14,190 bases of DNA from Gemmobacter sp. (GCA_003509785.1 DOMY01000190.1:24055-38244); one strand, 5' to 3'. Numbered from the stretch's first letter, positions 1-7,040 are shown. A program made the numbers and translations. Notes: generated from the letters alone by a model not told the origin.

Positions 1-339
1 CTGTCTGGCGGGCAGCGGCAGCGCGTGGCCATTGCGCGGGCGCTGATCCTCGAACCCTCGGTGCTGCTGCTGGATGAACCGACCTCGGCGCTGGATGTGT
101 CGGTTCAGGCTGAAATCCTCAATCTTCTGGCCCGGCTGCGGGAAGAGCGCGGGTTCACCTATATCATGGTCACCCATGATCTGGCCGTGGTGGATCACAT
201 GTGCGACCGCTTCGCGGTGATGCTGCATGGCGAAATCACCGAGATTCTGCCGCGTGCCGCCATTCCCGGCAATGGCGCGACCCATCCTTATGCGCGCGAA
301 CTGATCGCGGCCTCGCTGGAATACGAAGGCCAGATCTGA
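1..339 (+). CDS. Dpp/Opp-family ABC transporter ATP-binding protein, C-terminal part
   Basis: Partial gene whose 5' end is outside the window; the first codon seen is already the ABC signature (LSGGQ, local residues 1-5). About 112 residues remain. Walker B follows (LLLDEP, D25 and E26), then the D-loop SALD and the H-loop histidine (THDL, H59). The run DEPTSALDVSVQAEILNLL is characteristic of the DppD/DppF/OppD/OppF ATPases, and the ATHPYARELIAAS tail is the usual oligopeptide/dipeptide ABC C-terminal segment. It would hydrolyse ATP at the cytoplasmic face of a transporter for peptides, opines, nickel or oligosaccharides; permeases and the Walker A half should lie to the left. It ends 21 bases before a strong terminator, so it is the last gene of its operon. 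The facing family 5 binding protein (532-2130, - strand) could be its partner; that is inference from proximity. Family assignment is firm, substrate unknown. Confidence 0.93.
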   Translation: MSGGQRQRVAIARALILEPSVLLLDEPTSALDVSVQAEILNLLARLREERGFTYIMVTHDLAVVDHMCDRFAVMLHGEITEILPRAAIPGNGATHPYARELIAASLEYEGQI

Positions 340-359
340 CACCCTGCAACAGCAACCCC

Positions 360-386
360 AAAGGCCGCGCCCCTTGCGCGGCCTTT
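360..386 (+). terminator. Rho-independent terminator of the ABC ATPase operon
   Basis: An 11-bp perfect stem (360-370 with 376-386, AAAGGCCGCGC / GCGCGGCCTTT) closes a 5-base loop and ends in TTTT on the + strand, 21 bases after the ATPase stop. The A-rich left arm also gives a short T run on the other strand, so it may work in both directions. Confidence 0.85.
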
Positions 387-471
387 TGCATGGGCATTGC
401 GGGGCCGACTGGCACAGGGGGCCAAGGGGGCAGCACACGAAACCCCGGGCAGCGCACAATGGGCATAGCGA

Positions 472-499
472 AACGGGCGCATCCTGCGATGCGCCCGTT
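472..499 (-). terminator. Terminator of the solute-binding protein gene
   Basis: An 11-bp perfect stem (472-482 with 489-499) closes a 6-base loop, 33 bases downstream of the binding-protein stop on the - strand, and is followed on that strand by TTTCG. The T tract is short but the stem is GC-rich. With the + strand terminator at 360-386 it insulates the two convergent operons; the rest of the 340-531 gap holds nothing recognisable. Confidence 0.75.
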
Positions 500-531
500 C
501 CAAGACCGATCCGTGGAGGTGTGGAGTAGGA

Positions 532-2130
532 TCAGCGGTTCTTCGTGACGCCTTCAAACCGCGAGACCCAGGGCGAAACGATCATGCCCTGAACATCAGA
601 TTGAAAGGCGGCCGTATCGACAACCTCGGAAAACGGCAGGATCGACATCACCGATTGATCCATATACACCTGAATTTCCTCGTAAAGTTTGGCCTGCTTC
701 GCCGCGTCCCGCTCCAGCAGCGCCACTTCGATCATCTCGTTCAGCTTCGCGTCGTAATAGCTGGTGCGCCATCCCTGATAGTTGGTCAGCTTCGCTTCGT
801 CGCTGTTGTCGGGGTTATAGGCCAGCGCCCGCAGGTTGCTGTCGGGGTGGGGTTGCTGCCCGCCACCACCGCGGCCCACCAGCAGTTCAAAGTTCCGCTC
901 GCGCATGGCGCCATAGATCTGATCGCCCGATCCGGTAATCAGCTCTGCCTCGATCCCGGCCTGTGCCAGCGTGTTCTGGATCGCCGTTGCCGCCTTCATG
1001 AACGGATCTTCCGACAGGACGCGCAAGGTGGTCTTGAACCCGTCCGGATAGCCCGCCTCGGCCAGCAGCGCCTTGGCCTGCGCCACATCCAGCTTATAGC
1101 CCGGATCCGGCAGCAGCCCCAGAACGCCGGTCGACAGCGGGCGCTGGTGCTGTTTGCCATAGAACGGCATCACGGCCTTGTTCAGCCCTTCGTAATCAAT
1201 CAGCAGCCGCAGCGCCGCGCGAACTTTCGGGTTGGCGAAGCGTTCGTCCTTCATCGACACCGACAGGTAGTAAAAACCCGAACCAGGGGCAGAGGCGACG
1301 GTGATCTTCTCGTCCCCCTCCAGCGCCTGAAGGTCGGGCGCCTGCATCGAATAGGCCACGTCGATATCGCCCTGTTCCAGCATCAGCCGCTGCGATTGCG
1401 ATTCCGGCAGGTGGCGCATCAGTACTCGGCTCATGGCCGGGGCAGGGCCCCAATAGGCATCATTGCGCGTCAGGATGATGTACTCGTTCGAGGCCCATTG
1501 CGTCAGCACGAAAGGCCCGGACCCCGCCGAATTCAGCGTCAGCCAGCCCGCCCCCAGATCGCCATCCTTTTCGTTGGCCAGCACCGTCTTGCTGTCCAGA
1601 ATCGACCCCGGCCCGCTTTGCGCCAGAACCATCATGATCAGCGCCGGGTCATCGGCCTTGGGCAGGGTCATCACAAAGGTGCGGTCATCCTCGGCCACGA
1701 ACAGCTTATCCGCCGCATCTGCCGTAAATCCGCGCGATTTCAGGAACGAGGCCTGCGCCAGATTCAGCGTCATCAACCGCTTCAGGCTCCAGACCACATC
1801 CTGCGCGGTGACCGGGTTGCCGCTGGCAAATTTCGCATCGGCCCGCAGGGTAAAGCGGATCGACATGCGATCTTCCGCGATTTCCCAAGTCTCTGCCAGA
1901 CGCGGCTGGATGCTGCGGTCTTCGGGCGACAGGATCACCAGCGTATCATAGACATTGTTCAGAACCTGAACCGTCTCGCGCCCGGTGATCGTGGCCGGGT
2001 CAAGCGTCAGGATATTGTTCATCGTTGTGGCGACGATCAGCTGATCTGCCGGGGTTTCGGCGAAAGCGCCCGAAGGCGCTGCGCCGATCAGCAGCGCACC
2101 CAGCGCTACAGATGCCAGAAAGTGCTTCAT
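532..2130 (-). CDS. ABC transporter substrate-binding protein, family 5 (peptide/opine/nickel type)
   Basis: 532-residue periplasmic binding protein of the SBP_bac_5 (DppA/OppA) family, the normal length for it. Start chosen at 2130 rather than the in-frame ATG nine codons upstream, because GGAGG lies 4 bases before it and it begins a clean Sec signal peptide (MKHFLASVALGALLIG, likely cleaved after AFA, residue 24). Family marks: LTLDPATITGRETVQVLNNV near residue 45, the ETWEI...IRFTLRADAKFASGNPVTAQDVVWSLKR block, the mid-protein KVRAALRLLIDYEGL and LLAEAGYPDGF, all typical of cluster C binding proteins. The role is to capture a solute for an ABC importer. No permease is beside it on this strand; the convergent Dpp-type ATPase at 1-339 is the obvious candidate partner. 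It lies 87 bases downstream of the SGNH hydrolase on the same strand and has its own putative -10 and operator (2184-2196). Substrate cannot be read from sequence; with an enolase-family enzyme nearby a sugar acid or glycoside is as plausible as a peptide. Confidence 0.93.
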   Translation of the reverse strand: MKHFLASVALGALLIGAAPSGAFAETPADQLIVATTMNNILTLDPATITGRETVQVLNNVYDTLVILSPEDRSIQPRLAETWEIAEDRMSIRFTLRADAKFASGNPVTAQDVVWSLKRLMTLNLAQASFLKSRGFTADAADKLFVAEDDRTFVMTLPKADDPALIMMVLAQSGPGSILDSKTVLANEKDGDLGAGWLTLNSAGSGPFVLTQWASNEYIILTRNDAYWGPAPAMSRVLMRHLPESQSQRLMLEQGDIDVAYSMQAPDLQALEGDEKITVASAPGSGFYYLSVSMKDERFANPKVRAALRLLIDYEGLNKAVMPFYGKQHQRPLSTGVLGLLPDPGYKLDVAQAKALLAEAGYPDGFKTTLRVLSEDPFMKAATAIQNTLAQAGIEAELITGSGDQIYGAMRERNFELLVGRGGGGQQPHPDSNLRALAYNPDNSDEAKLTNYQGWRTSYYDAKLNEMIEVALLERDAAKQAKLYEEIQVYMDQSVMSILPFSEVVDTAAFQSDVQGMIVSPWVSRFEGVTKNR

Positions 2131-2134
2131 GTTT

Positions 2135-2139
2135 CCTCC
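2135..2139 (-). promoter_or_regulatory. Ribosome binding site fixing the binding-protein start
   Basis: GGAGG on the - strand, 4 bases before the ATG at 2130. It decides for this start over the upstream in-frame ATGs at 2157 and 2154. Confidence 0.8.
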
Positions 2140-2183
2140 CATGAACTGCCGCATCAAGGGCGCGCGGCTCGCCTCTTGGCCAT

Positions 2184-2196
2184 CATGTCAGACATG
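2184..2196. promoter_or_regulatory. Candidate GntR-type operator upstream of the binding-protein gene
   Basis: CATGTC-A-GACATG is a perfect 6-bp inverted repeat around one central base. Its core TGTCAGACA fits the GntR/FadR-type half-site pattern yGTM-N-KACr. A -10-like GATAAT sits just upstream on the - strand (2207-2202, no good -35), so the repeat would cover the transcription start, a repressing position. Two relatives are found in front of the enolase gene (4078-4086 and 4100-4108). Inferred from sequence pattern only. Confidence 0.45.
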
Positions 2197-2217
2197 TGGC
2201 TATTATCTTCTGCGCTG

Positions 2218-2844
2218 TCAGGCAAGCATTCGGGCTACTGGGGCAACCAGTGCCCGGCCAATCGCTGTCGTCTGATCGGCCGCCAGATGCACCCCATCCG
2301 CCGGATCGGCGCTTGCCACGGTTGCGGCGTCGAAAAAGCCACAGCCCAGCTCGGCCGCCAGTGCCTGATACAGCGGCGCCAGCAGGCGGGATTCTGCAAT
2401 GCTGCGCCCCCCTGCCGGATGCCCTGACGGGCCTGCACCACAGTGGGGCGGCGCCACGATCAACAGCTGCGGCACGGCATTGCGCGGCTTGTAGGGAAAG
2501 GTTTCGATGATCTGCGCCAGCCGCCGCATCCCGGCCTGTGCCGCAATGGCGCGGCCCCCGTGAACCGCCTTCAGGTCATTGGTGCCCAACATCACGATCA
2601 CCAGATCCAGCGGCATATGCGCCGAAAGCGCGACGGGCAGGGCCTTTGCGCCATTGCGGCAGGCGGCCCCTGCATCATCGTCCCGGCAGGTGGTGCGCCC
2701 GCCCACACCATCGGCATGGATACGCACCGATCCCAGGGCCGCTTCCAGAACGCGCGGCCATTGCGCCCCGACCGGATGGCGCAACCCGGTCACCGGATCC
2801 GCCCCCCATGTCAGGCTGTCACCAAAGGCCAGGATCGTCTTCAT
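2218..2844 (-). CDS. SGNH/GDSL-family hydrolase (arylesterase/lysophospholipase-like)
   Basis: 208-residue esterase of the SGNH superfamily. Start set at 2844 (MKTILAFGDSLTWG) because block I normally lies at the extreme N-terminus, AAGGGG is spaced 7 bases before it, and the 35-residue extension to an upstream ATG would run into the preceding gene. All four conserved blocks are visible: GDSLTWG (nucleophile S10), the oxyanion glycine near G46-G49 (GVGGRTT), GTND (87-90, N89) and DGVHL (D183, H186). No signal peptide, so cytoplasmic. The length and the GDSLTWGADPVTGLRH opening resemble small bacterial arylesterases and lysophospholipase-like SGNH enzymes. It starts 16 bases after the enolase-family gene, so the two are almost certainly co-transcribed. 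A role in opening a lactone or removing an acyl group from the substrate of its neighbour is inference; the substrate is unknown. Confidence 0.9.
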   Translation of the reverse strand: MKTILAFGDSLTWGADPVTGLRHPVGAQWPRVLEAALGSVRIHADGVGGRTTCRDDDAGAACRNGAKALPVALSAHMPLDLVIVMLGTNDLKAVHGGRAIAAQAGMRRLAQIIETFPYKPRNAVPQLLIVAPPHCGAGPSGHPAGGRSIAESRLLAPLYQALAAELGCGFFDAATVASADPADGVHLAADQTTAIGRALVAPVARMLA

Positions 2845-2860
2845 TCTCAACCCCTTGCGA

Positions 2861-4009
2861 TCAGGAAACCCGGTTCGCCTCGATGAAGTCAAAGTCGATG
2901 TCCTCGCCCAGTCCGGGTCGGTCCGGCACATGCACAAAGCCGTCGGCATCCATCGGATCAGACAGTGATTTCAGGTAATCATGCCCGTCGTCATACTCCA
3001 GGAAAGGGTGCAGCAGCCCGCGTTCGTACCAGCGGCAGTTCTTCGATGCGGCCACCACATGCAGGTTCATCGCGGTATTGCCATGGACCTCGCAGTCCAT
3101 GCCGAAGGCTTCTGCCATCCGCATGGTCTTCAGCGCCGGGGTGATCCCGCCCACATCATTGACCCCGGTGCGCAGAATATCGCAGGCGCCGTGTTTCACC
3201 CATTCGGCGCGGTGCCAGTGTTTGCCCGCAGCGCTTTCCGGGCCGATCACCGGGATATCCAGATTATCCGCCAGCCATTTGTACGAGGACATGGATTGTT
3301 CATCCATCGGCTCTTCGATCCAGTCGAAGCCCAGCTTTTCAAGGCCACGGCCCAGTGTCAGGGCATCGCTGCGGCTGTACCAGTGGAAGGCGTCGATCAT
3401 CAGGCTGATATCCGGCCCCACGGCCTCGCGCACGGCGGCGCAGGCTTTCAGATCCATCTTCACATCCGGCGCCCAGCTGACAGGAGGCATCCAGGTATGC
3501 AGCTTGATCCCCTTGTAGCCACGCTTGACCAGAGTTTCGGCAAAGCGGCCATAATCCTCGGGCGTTGCCAGCCCGCCCTCCAGCTCGTCGCCGCACATGA
3601 TGCTGCCATAGGCCAGCACCTTGTCGCGATAGGCCCCGATCAGCTTGTGGACGGGCTGGTTCAGGCTGCGGCCCGCCAGATCCCAAAGCGCGCAATCCAC
3701 CACCGCCAGCGTGCGGTCGGTCAGCTGTGCCGCCGATCCGCGCTGCCAGTGGGCCAGATCCTGCCACAGCCGCTCGCGGTCCCTATAATCCTGACCAATA
3801 AGTACTTTCTTCACGAATTTTTCGATGACATGCGGGCGCACGATCTCAGGCGCGGTGAAGGAATGGCCTTCATGCCCGTCTTCGGTGCGGATGGTCAGCA
3901 TGGCCTGCTGCACCTGATGCGCAGGCCCGGGGTGAGCATGGCCGGCGCTGTCGGAATGGCGGCGCGTGGTGGTCAGAAATACTCGCGCCTCGACGTCGGT
4001 GATGATCAT
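2861..4009 (-). CDS. Enolase-superfamily protein, mandelate racemase/muconate lactonizing group (probable sugar-acid dehydratase)
   Basis: 382 residues, standard for the mandelate racemase branch. Start placed at 4009 (MIITDVEARVF), where GAGGAG lies 5 bases upstream; a longer reading to 4042 adds 11 residues without family similarity. The N-terminal capping domain covers about residues 1-120 and the barrel follows. Visible active-site elements: K169-L-H171 at the end of the second strand, metal ligands D206 (LMIDAF), E232 (WIEEP) and E258 (GPES), then D285 (GVNDVGG) and H309 (EVHGN), the Asp-His pair of this subgroup. These enzymes abstract a proton alpha to a carboxylate and often dehydrate aldonic acids. 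The KxH rather than KxK motif argues against a simple racemase but does not fix the substrate. First gene of the operon with the SGNH hydrolase, and possibly with the binding protein. Superfamily is certain; reaction is not. Confidence 0.92.
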   Translation of the reverse strand: MIITDVEARVFLTTTRRHSDSAGHAHPGPAHQVQQAMLTIRTEDGHEGHSFTAPEIVRPHVIEKFVKKVLIGQDYRDRERLWQDLAHWQRGSAAQLTDRTLAVVDCALWDLAGRSLNQPVHKLIGAYRDKVLAYGSIMCGDELEGGLATPEDYGRFAETLVKRGYKGIKLHTWMPPVSWAPDVKMDLKACAAVREAVGPDISLMIDAFHWYSRSDALTLGRGLEKLGFDWIEEPMDEQSMSSYKWLADNLDIPVIGPESAAGKHWHRAEWVKHGACDILRTGVNDVGGITPALKTMRMAEAFGMDCEVHGNTAMNLHVVAASKNCRWYERGLLHPFLEYDDGHDYLKSLSDPMDADGFVHVPDRPGLGEDIDFDFIEANRVS

Positions 4010-4014
4010 GCCCG

Positions 4015-4020
4015 CTCCTC
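4015..4020 (-). promoter_or_regulatory. Ribosome binding site fixing the enolase-family start
   Basis: GAGGAG on the - strand, 5 bases before the ATG at 4009. It favours this start over the in-frame ATG at 4042. Confidence 0.75.
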
Positions 4021-4065
4021 TGCAGTCTGTCGCGGTCAGCATGGATTCGCCGGTCGCGTTTTGAT

Positions 4066-4095
4066 TTGATACCTAGATGTCTGGCATAAAGTCAA
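4066..4095 (-). promoter_or_regulatory. Candidate sigma-70 promoter of the enolase-SGNH operon
   Basis: On the - strand TTGACT (4095-4090) is separated by 18 bases from TATCAA (4071-4066), a five-of-six and four-of-six match. Start of transcription would fall near 4059, leaving about a 50-base leader. The two GntR-like repeats overlap or flank it. Predicted by eye. Confidence 0.45.
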
Positions 4096-4108
4096 CACTT
4101 GTATGACA
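4078..4108. promoter_or_regulatory. Pair of candidate GntR-type operators in the divergent region
   Basis: Two short inverted repeats, TGTCTGGCA (4078-4086, one mismatch) and TGTATGACA (4100-4108, full match to yGTM-N-KACr), have centres 22 bases apart, about two helical turns. The first lies in the spacer of the candidate enolase promoter and the second just upstream of its -35. They resemble the perfect repeat at 2184-2196. The regulator is not in the window. Confidence 0.45.
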
Positions 4109-4165
4109 GGTTGTAAGCCCGCAATCCGCCCCAATCAAACCCAAGTTATTCTGTCACCTTTTGCC

Positions 4166-4194
4166 TTGCCCCCGGCAGCTTTTCCCGCATAAAC
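4166..4194 (+). promoter_or_regulatory. Weak candidate promoter of the iron-siderophore transporter operon
   Basis: TTGCCC (4166-4171), 17 bases, then CATAAA (4189-4194), directly before the GGAGG ribosome site (4208-4212) and the ATG at 4217. Both boxes are poor, as expected for a regulated promoter. I see no convincing iron-rhodo box (TGA-N9-TCA), ICE motif or Fur box here. The rest of 4010-4216 holds only the enolase control region. Confidence 0.25.
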
Positions 4195-4216
4195 CCTGCA
4201 AAACTGCGGAGGCGTC

Positions 4217-5200
4217 ATGGCGGATCACGCATTTCCGGCCACAGGCCGCCGGGGCATGGCCCCCGGATTCTGGCTTGGCCTCGGGGCACTGGCCCTCTTG
4301 ACCGCGATCAGCCTATGCATCGGGGTCGCAACGCTGGCGCCCGGCACGGATCAGGGCTGGATGGTGCTGACGATCTCGCGCATCCCCCGCACGCTGGCCG
4401 CCGTGCTGACCGGATCGGCGCTGGCCGTTTCCGGTGTGGTGATGCAGCAGGTGGTGCGCAACCGTTTTGTCGAACCCGGCAGCGTGGGCACCACCGAAAG
4501 CGCGGCGCTGGGTCTGCTGGCGGTCACGCTGCTGGCCCCGGCGGCACCCATCTGGGCCAAGATGGCGGTGGCGGCGCTGGCTGCGCTGGCGGGTACGGTC
4601 CTGTTTGCCCGGATCATCCGCAAGCTCCCCCCGCGCGAACCGCTCTTGGTGCCGCTGGCGGGCATGATGCTGGCCGCCATTCTGGGGGCCCTTGTCACCT
4701 TCATCGCCTGGGAGACGGATCTGATGCAGCTTGTCGCGGTCTGGCTGATGTCGGGCGAGTTCTCGGGCGTCATCGCCGGCCGGTACGAACTGTTGTGGAT
4801 CGCCGGGGCCAGCGCCGCGCTGGCCTGGTTCGCGGCAGATCGCTTTGCCATCCTGGGGCTGGGCGCCGAGGCGGCAACCACCCTGGGCCTCGATGCCCGG
4901 GCGGTTCTGCGGCTGGGGCTGGCCGTGGTCGCGCTGGTGGCGGCCATGGTGGTGGTGTCAGTTGGCATGGTGCCGTTTGTCGGGCTGGTGGTGCCCAATA
5001 TCGTGTCACGCCTGATGGGCGACAATCTGCGCGCCACGCTGCCGGTGGTGGCGCTGTTCGGCGCCGTGCTGGTGCTGGCCTGCGATATCATCGGGCGCCT
5101 TGTGATCTATCCCTATGAAATTCCTGCCGGAACCGTTCTGGGCGTGGTGGGGGCCGGGGTCTTTCTCTGGCTTTTGTGGCATAGGCCCGGCCATGGCTGA
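4217..5200 (+). CDS. Iron-siderophore ABC transporter permease (FecCD family), subunit 1
   Basis: 327 residues, almost entirely hydrophobic, with the roughly nine to ten membrane segments expected of FecCD/BtuC-type permeases of about 330 residues. Family marks: ISRIPRTLAAVLTGSALAVSGVVMQQVVRNRFVEPGSVGTTESAALG (about residues 53-100), the loop that contacts the ATPase (LGLGAEAATTLGLDAR, about 213-228) and VGMVPFVGLVVPNIVSRLMG (about 248-267). The EPGSVGTTESAALG form is typical of the catechol/petrobactin subgroup (FatD, YclN, CeuB, VctD). Start supported by GGAGG 4 bases upstream. It forms half of the inner-membrane channel that imports ferric siderophore from the periplasm. First gene of a three-gene operon, overlapping the next by 8 bases. 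No binding protein precedes it, unlike many such operons. Confidence 0.92.
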   Translation: MADHAFPATGRRGMAPGFWLGLGALALLTAISLCIGVATLAPGTDQGWMVLTISRIPRTLAAVLTGSALAVSGVVMQQVVRNRFVEPGSVGTTESAALGLLAVTLLAPAAPIWAKMAVAALAALAGTVLFARIIRKLPPREPLLVPLAGMMLAAILGALVTFIAWETDLMQLVAVWLMSGEFSGVIAGRYELLWIAGASAALAWFAADRFAILGLGAEAATTLGLDARAVLRLGLAVVALVAAMVVVSVGMVPFVGLVVPNIVSRLMGDNLRATLPVVALFGAVLVLACDIIGRLVIYPYEIPAGTVLGVVGAGVFLWLLWHRPGHG

Positions 5201-6191
5201 TATCGCACCCCCCCGCGCCAGGATCGCATCCCCGCTGACCCTTCGTCTGGCTGGTCTGGCAGGGCTTTTGCTGGCGCTGGCCGCGCTTTGGCTGTTGCAG
5301 GGGCTGGGCGGCGGCAACTGGTCATTCATTCTGGGCCTGCGGGCGCAGAAGCTGACGGCACTGGTCACCATCGGTGCCTCTGTCGGGGTGGCGACGGTGC
5401 TGTTTCAGACCGTGTCGGGCAACCGCATCCTGACGCCGTCCATCATGGGATTCGACGCGCTTTATGGGCTGATGCAGGTGCTGCTGGTGGCGGGCCTTGG
5501 CATCGTGGGGTTTGCCCAACTGCCTGCCAGCGCAAAATTCCTGACCGAAACCGCCCTGATGGCCGGGGTGGCGCTGCTGCTGTTCGGCACGCTGCTGCGC
5601 GGCGGCGCAAGGGATGTGGCACGCACCATCCTGACCGGCGTTATCCTCGGTGTGCTGTTCCGGGCAGGGCAGGGGCTGGTCTCGCGCACGCTGGACCCGA
5701 ATGATTTTGCAGTGGTGCAATCGGCCACCTTCGCCAATTTCGGCAGACCGCGGGGAGAGGTTCTGGGGATCGGCATGATGGCCACCTTTGCCGCCTGCAC
5801 GGCGGCAATCTGGCTTTCTCCCCGGTTGGATGTGATGGCGCTGGGGCGGGAAAAGGCGGTGACGCTGGGCCTGAACTGGGGTCGCATGGTGCTGGGCGTT
5901 CTGGCGCTGGTGGCGGTGCTGGTGGCGGTTTCCACCGCGCTGGTCGGGCCGCTGGCCTTTCTGGGGCTCATCGTGGCGGGGCTGGCCCATGCGGCGGTCG
6001 GGCGGTTGCCCGGCGGCGCGCGGCATGGCGCGCTGCTCCCCGCGGCGGCGCTGATCGGCCCCGTTCTGCTGATCGGCGGACAATGGCTGTTCGAACGCCT
6101 GTTGGGCGCACAGGCCACGCTCAGCGTGGTGATCGAATTTGCGGGGGGGATGATGTTTCTGGCGCTGCTGCTGAAAGGAAAGATCCGATGA
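5193..6191 (+). CDS. Iron-siderophore ABC transporter permease (FecCD family), subunit 2
   Basis: 332 residues starting at MADIAPPRARIAS; this ATG overlaps the end of the first permease by 8 bases, which implies translational coupling, and a start further upstream would duplicate coding sequence. About nine membrane segments. Conserved stretches are SVGVATVLFQTVSGNRILTPSIMGFDALYGLMQ (about 63-95), the ATPase-contact loop MALGREKAVTLGLNWG (about 212-227) and TALVGPLAFLGLIVAGLAHA (about 247-266), the counterpart of the FecC GPIGFVGLIVPHIAR loop with A in place of P. The TPSIMGFDALY motif matches the FatC/YclO/CeuC/VctG partner subgroup. It pairs with the product of 4217-5200 to form the channel. 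Confidence 0.92.
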   Translation: MADIAPPRARIASPLTLRLAGLAGLLLALAALWLLQGLGGGNWSFILGLRAQKLTALVTIGASVGVATVLFQTVSGNRILTPSIMGFDALYGLMQVLLVAGLGIVGFAQLPASAKFLTETALMAGVALLLFGTLLRGGARDVARTILTGVILGVLFRAGQGLVSRTLDPNDFAVVQSATFANFGRPRGEVLGIGMMATFAACTAAIWLSPRLDVMALGREKAVTLGLNWGRMVLGVLALVAVLVAVSTALVGPLAFLGLIVAGLAHAAVGRLPGGARHGALLPAAALIGPVLLIGGQWLFERLLGAQATLSVVIEFAGGMMFLALLLKGKIR

Positions 6192-6949
6192 CCGGCATCA
6201 CCATCACGGGGCTGGCCCATGCCATCGGTGCGGCGCCGATCCTGTCAGACATATCCCTCGATCTGCCGGCCGGCCGGATCACCGCGCTGATCGGGCCGAA
6301 CGGGGCCGGAAAATCCACCCTGCTGCGGCTCATCGCCCGGCTGGAGCCGTTGCAGAAGGGCCGGATCATCATCAACGGGCTGGATCTGGTGCAGACGCCT
6401 TCGGCCCGGCTGGCGCTGGAAATGGCCTTTCTGGGTCAGCACATGGCCAGCGGCACAAGGCTGCGCCTGCGCGAATTGGTGGCCTTCGGCCGCTGGCCCC
6501 ATTGCAAGGGCCGCCCCGGCCCCGCAGATCAGGCCGCGATCACCCAGGCGCTTGCGGATTTCGATCTTGCGGCGCTGGAGCACCGCTTTCTGGATGAACT
6601 GTCCGGCGGGCAGGCGCAACGCGGGCATCTGGCGATGACCTTCGCGCAGCAAACCCCCTGGGTTCTGCTGGACGAGCCGCTGAACAACCTCGATATCGCC
6701 CATGCCCGCGGGCTGATGGCGCATCTGGCGCGGGCGCGCGATGCCGGGCGTTCGGTGGTCGTGGTGCTGCATGATCTGAACCATGCTGCCGCCTGGGCCG
6801 ATCATGTGGTGGCGATGAAGGCCGGCCGGGTGATTGCCGCGGGGTCGCCGGCGCAGGTCATCACCGGCCCCGCGCTGTCGGCGCTGTATGAAACCGATGT
6901 GCAGGTGGCACACCATGCAGGGCGCCCGTTGGTGCTGCACCATCTGTAG
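6188..6949 (+). CDS. Iron-siderophore ABC transporter ATP-binding protein
   Basis: 253 residues, standard for FepC/FecE-type ATPases. Start at 6188, where the ATG overlaps the previous stop (ATGA) and AAGGAAAG precedes it. Walker A GPNGAGKS (36-43), Q-loop Q84 (FLGQ), signature LSGGQ (138-142), Walker B WVLLDEP (D162, E163) with PLNNLDIAH behind it, and H-loop H195 (VLHDLNHAA). The LDEPLNNLDIAH form is typical of the YclP/FatE/CeuD/VctC subgroup for catecholate or petrobactin-like siderophores. It powers the two permeases encoded just upstream. Last gene of the operon; 91 bases separate it from the cytochrome c gene. Confidence 0.93.
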   Translation: MTGITITGLAHAIGAAPILSDISLDLPAGRITALIGPNGAGKSTLLRLIARLEPLQKGRIIINGLDLVQTPSARLALEMAFLGQHMASGTRLRLRELVAFGRWPHCKGRPGPADQAAITQALADFDLAALEHRFLDELSGGQAQRGHLAMTFAQQTPWVLLDEPLNNLDIAHARGLMAHLARARDAGRSVVVVLHDLNHAAAWADHVVAMKAGRVIAAGSPAQVITGPALSALYETDVQVAHHAGRPLVLHHL

Positions 6950-6995
6950 CCGCGTTTGCCCCTGCGCCCCTCTCGCGGTGCTTGTGCCCTGTCGC

Positions 6996-7025
6996 CGGGC
7001 GTGATGTGGTGAACCCCACAGCCCG
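6996..7025. other. Interrupted inverted repeat ahead of the cytochrome c ribosome site
   Basis: CGGGC (6996-7000) and TGTGG (7005-7009) can pair with CCACA (7016-7020) and GCCCG (7021-7025), leaving a 4-base bulge and a 6-base loop. It abuts AAGGAG (7026-7031). It might end the iron-transporter transcript or modulate translation; there is no T tract. No clear promoter is seen in 6950-7040. Confidence 0.25.
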
Positions 7026-7040
7026 AAGGAGCCAGTTGCC

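Noticed and set aside
340..531. A small gene or RNA in the gap between the convergent operons
   Set aside because: Only the two terminator hairpins stand out; short frames here have no ribosome site and run through the hairpins.
601..2427. A 608-residue open frame on the + strand opposite the binding-protein and SGNH genes
   Set aside because: It is rich in His, Arg, Gln and Gly with no domain pattern, lies antisense to two well-supported genes and is the usual shadow of GC-rich codon use.
2845..2949. Longer N-terminus for the SGNH hydrolase
   Set aside because: The extra 35 residues overlap the end of the enolase gene, show no family similarity, and would push the GDSL block away from the N-terminus.
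2981..4069. A 362-residue + strand frame antisense to the enolase-family gene
   Set aside because: Shadow frame: composition is atypical, and the opposite strand encodes an intact enolase-superfamily enzyme.
4010..4216. Search for an iron-responsive operator (iron-rhodo box, ICE motif, Fur box) ahead of the siderophore transporter
   Set aside because: No TGA-N9-TCA palindrome or Fur-like repeat that I would defend was found; the inverted repeats present fit GntR-type sites better and lie by the enolase promoter.
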